Source: Candidatus Methanoplasma reticulitermitis
GTDB taxonomy: Archaea > Thermoplasmatota > Thermoplasmata > Methanomassiliicoccales > Methanomethylophilaceae
Reading direction: 5' to 3'
DNA length: 6,367 nt
NCBI GenBank assembly: GCA_031287135.1
Contig: JAITTK010000024.1
Coordinates: 1-6,367 of the forward strand
Below, piece after piece: positions 5,492 through 6,367 of this stretch (the stretch's first letter is position 1; each line of letters starts with the position of its first letter). A model generated the notes under the pieces. The model was not told the origin of the DNA, searched no databases, and was given only the letters and a program-made list of their open reading frames with translations. A program made the position numbers and the translations under genes.

Positions 5492-5508
5492 TGTGCGATT
5501 TTCGCACA
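5492..5508. repeat. Perfect 7 bp inverted repeat after L40e
   Basis: TGTGCGA-ttt-TCGCACA is a perfect inverted repeat with a 3 nt centre. It lies between the L40e stop and the TATA-like element at 5522. As RNA it would be a tight hairpin in the L40e 3' region; as DNA it could be an operator 14 bp upstream of the response-regulator promoter. Sequence alone does not decide. Confidence 0.5.
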
Positions 5509-5521
5509 CTCACTCATTTGC

Positions 5522-5530
5522 TTAATATAC
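5522..5530 (+). promoter_or_regulatory. TATA box of the receiver-DUF835 gene
   Basis: TTAATATAC predicts initiation near 5551, giving a leader of about 24 nt. That leader contains GGAAGG (5561-5566, 8 bp from the ATG) and AGGG (5568-5571, 3 bp). Confidence 0.5.
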
Positions 5531-5574
5531 TTCGAGGGTGGTTAGGTACTATCTGATACCGGAAGGCAGGGATC

Positions 5575-6367
5575 ATGAGGATTCTGATAGCGGACGACAA
5601 CATTGCCCTTCAGGATGTACTGGCGGAGGTAGTTTCAGATGCAGGTCACACGGTAGAAAGGGCATCGTCCGCAGATACGGCATTGTCTTCTGTTGATTTT
5701 TTCAATCCGGATGTGATCATCCTCGACATCGATATGGACGGAGGACGCGGTCTGACCCTTTTGGACAGGATGCAGAACAGAGTGCCGGTTGTCGACACAC
5801 CCGTGATAGTCATCCGGAGTTGGAATCGACAGATACCCCAAGATAATTATGTGATAAGGGGACATATAAACAAACCCTTCACCAAATCCGATATTCTGGA
5901 CAGCATAGACGGCATACTGATCGAAGAAGCGTCAGGCGAAGAAGCGGCGAAGGCCGCGGATGAGTCGGAAGATCGGACGGACCGTCCGCCAAAAGTCACC
6001 CTTGCGGATAAAGGCATAGTCTTCGGCAAATCATATCTGCTGTTCCAGAGCATTCCCGATAAGGTGTATGACCTGGTCTCTCAGTTCGACGACGAAGGAT
6101 ATGATGTTCTGGTCGTGACCACGAGGAAGAGAAAGACGATAATAGAGAGGTTCAAGAACAACGACATCGAGGCGCTGACAATGACGATAAAGTTCTTGGG
6201 CGGCCATCTTAACATATACGGGCTGGGAACGATGATCGACAATGTGACCGAATTCATAGGGCGCAGCGAAAGGCCGGTGGTAGCTTTCGATGATCTCAAC
6301 CGGATCATAGACAGAAACGGCATAAACTCCGTGCTCACCGCAATGCATCAGCTGGTCACAGATAAAT
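5575..6367 (+). CDS. Response regulator: receiver domain plus DUF835-like domain (3' end outside window)
   Basis: At least 264 codons are open to the window edge. Residues 1-113 form a CheY-like receiver: acidic pair Asp7-Asp8, phospho-acceptor Asp51 in IILDIDMDGG, Ser82 at the conserved Ser/Thr position after VIVIR, and Lys100 in NKPF. An acidic, flexible linker spans about 114-142. Residues about 145-264 resemble DUF835 (PF05763), an archaeal domain often joined to receiver or sensor modules. GIVFGKSYLLF at its start and the VVAFDDLNRIIDRNGINSVL helix-strand unit match the family pattern as I remember it. There is no DNA-binding domain in the visible part, so output is probably by protein contact. 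No histidine kinase is present here, so the partner is elsewhere. The receiver assignment is firm; the DUF835 assignment is moderate. Confidence 0.88.
   Translation, partial: MRILIADDNIALQDVLAEVVSDAGHTVERASSADTALSSVDFFNPDVIILDIDMDGGRGLTLLDRMQNRVPVVDTPVIVIRSWNRQIPQDNYVIRGHINKPFTKSDILDSIDGILIEEASGEEAAKAADESEDRTDRPPKVTLADKGIVFGKSYLLFQSIPDKVYDLVSQFDDEGYDVLVVTTRKRKTIIERFKNNDIEALTMTIKFLGGHLNIYGLGTMIDNVTEFIGRSERPVVAFDDLNRIIDRNGINSVLTAMHQLVTDK

Noticed and set aside
1..6367. CRISPR arrays, insertion sequences, integrases, attachment sites or tRNA genes
   Set aside because: None seen by eye on either strand; the window reads as ordinary chromosomal core genes.

Overview
The window reads as archaeal DNA. 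Evidence is the archaeal-type S-adenosylmethionine synthetase, ribosomal protein L40e, TATA boxes about 25 bp before several starts, at least one probable leaderless start, and heavy use of AGG/AGA (Arg) and ATA (Ile). Gene content, moderate GC and a receiver-DUF835-like protein fit a Thermoplasmatota methanogen such as Methanomassiliicoccales. That placement is inference; no 16S or methanogenesis gene is present.

Layout. Positions 1-203 (minus) hold the first 67 codons of ribulose-phosphate 3-epimerase, with one in-frame TAG at codon 18 and otherwise flawless family sequence. After a 259 bp divergent gap comes a plus-strand pair: a 69-residue Cys/His protein (463-672) and ribonuclease Z (684-1595). 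RNase Z converges, with a 14 bp overlap, on a minus-strand HTH-CBS-CBS regulator (1582-2145). That regulator is divergent from S-adenosylmethionine synthetase (2260-3489); the 114 bp between them carries an inverted repeat, a palindromic TATA box and a small leader hairpin. The synthetase is followed at 28 bp intervals by a winged-helix protein (3518-4102) and a TIM-barrel metalloenzyme (4131-5084). A 229 bp gap with a strong hairpin and a TATA box precedes L40e (5314-5463). A receiver-DUF835-like protein starts at 5575 and runs off the end.

How the parts fit. The small protein and RNase Z look co-transcribed (RNA processing). The CBS regulator beside the SAM synthetase suggests control by an adenosyl ligand, because CBS domains bind AMP, ATP, SAM or MTA in other proteins. 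The winged-helix and TIM-barrel genes may be in the SAM synthetase operon. L40e and the response regulator appear to have their own promoters.

The most notable point is the amber codon in rpe. All seven complete genes end in TGA (six) or TAA (one), never TAG. If this lineage encodes pyrrolysine, as Methanomassiliicoccales do, codon 18 may be read as a sense codon in a housekeeping sugar-phosphate enzyme rather than marking a dead gene.
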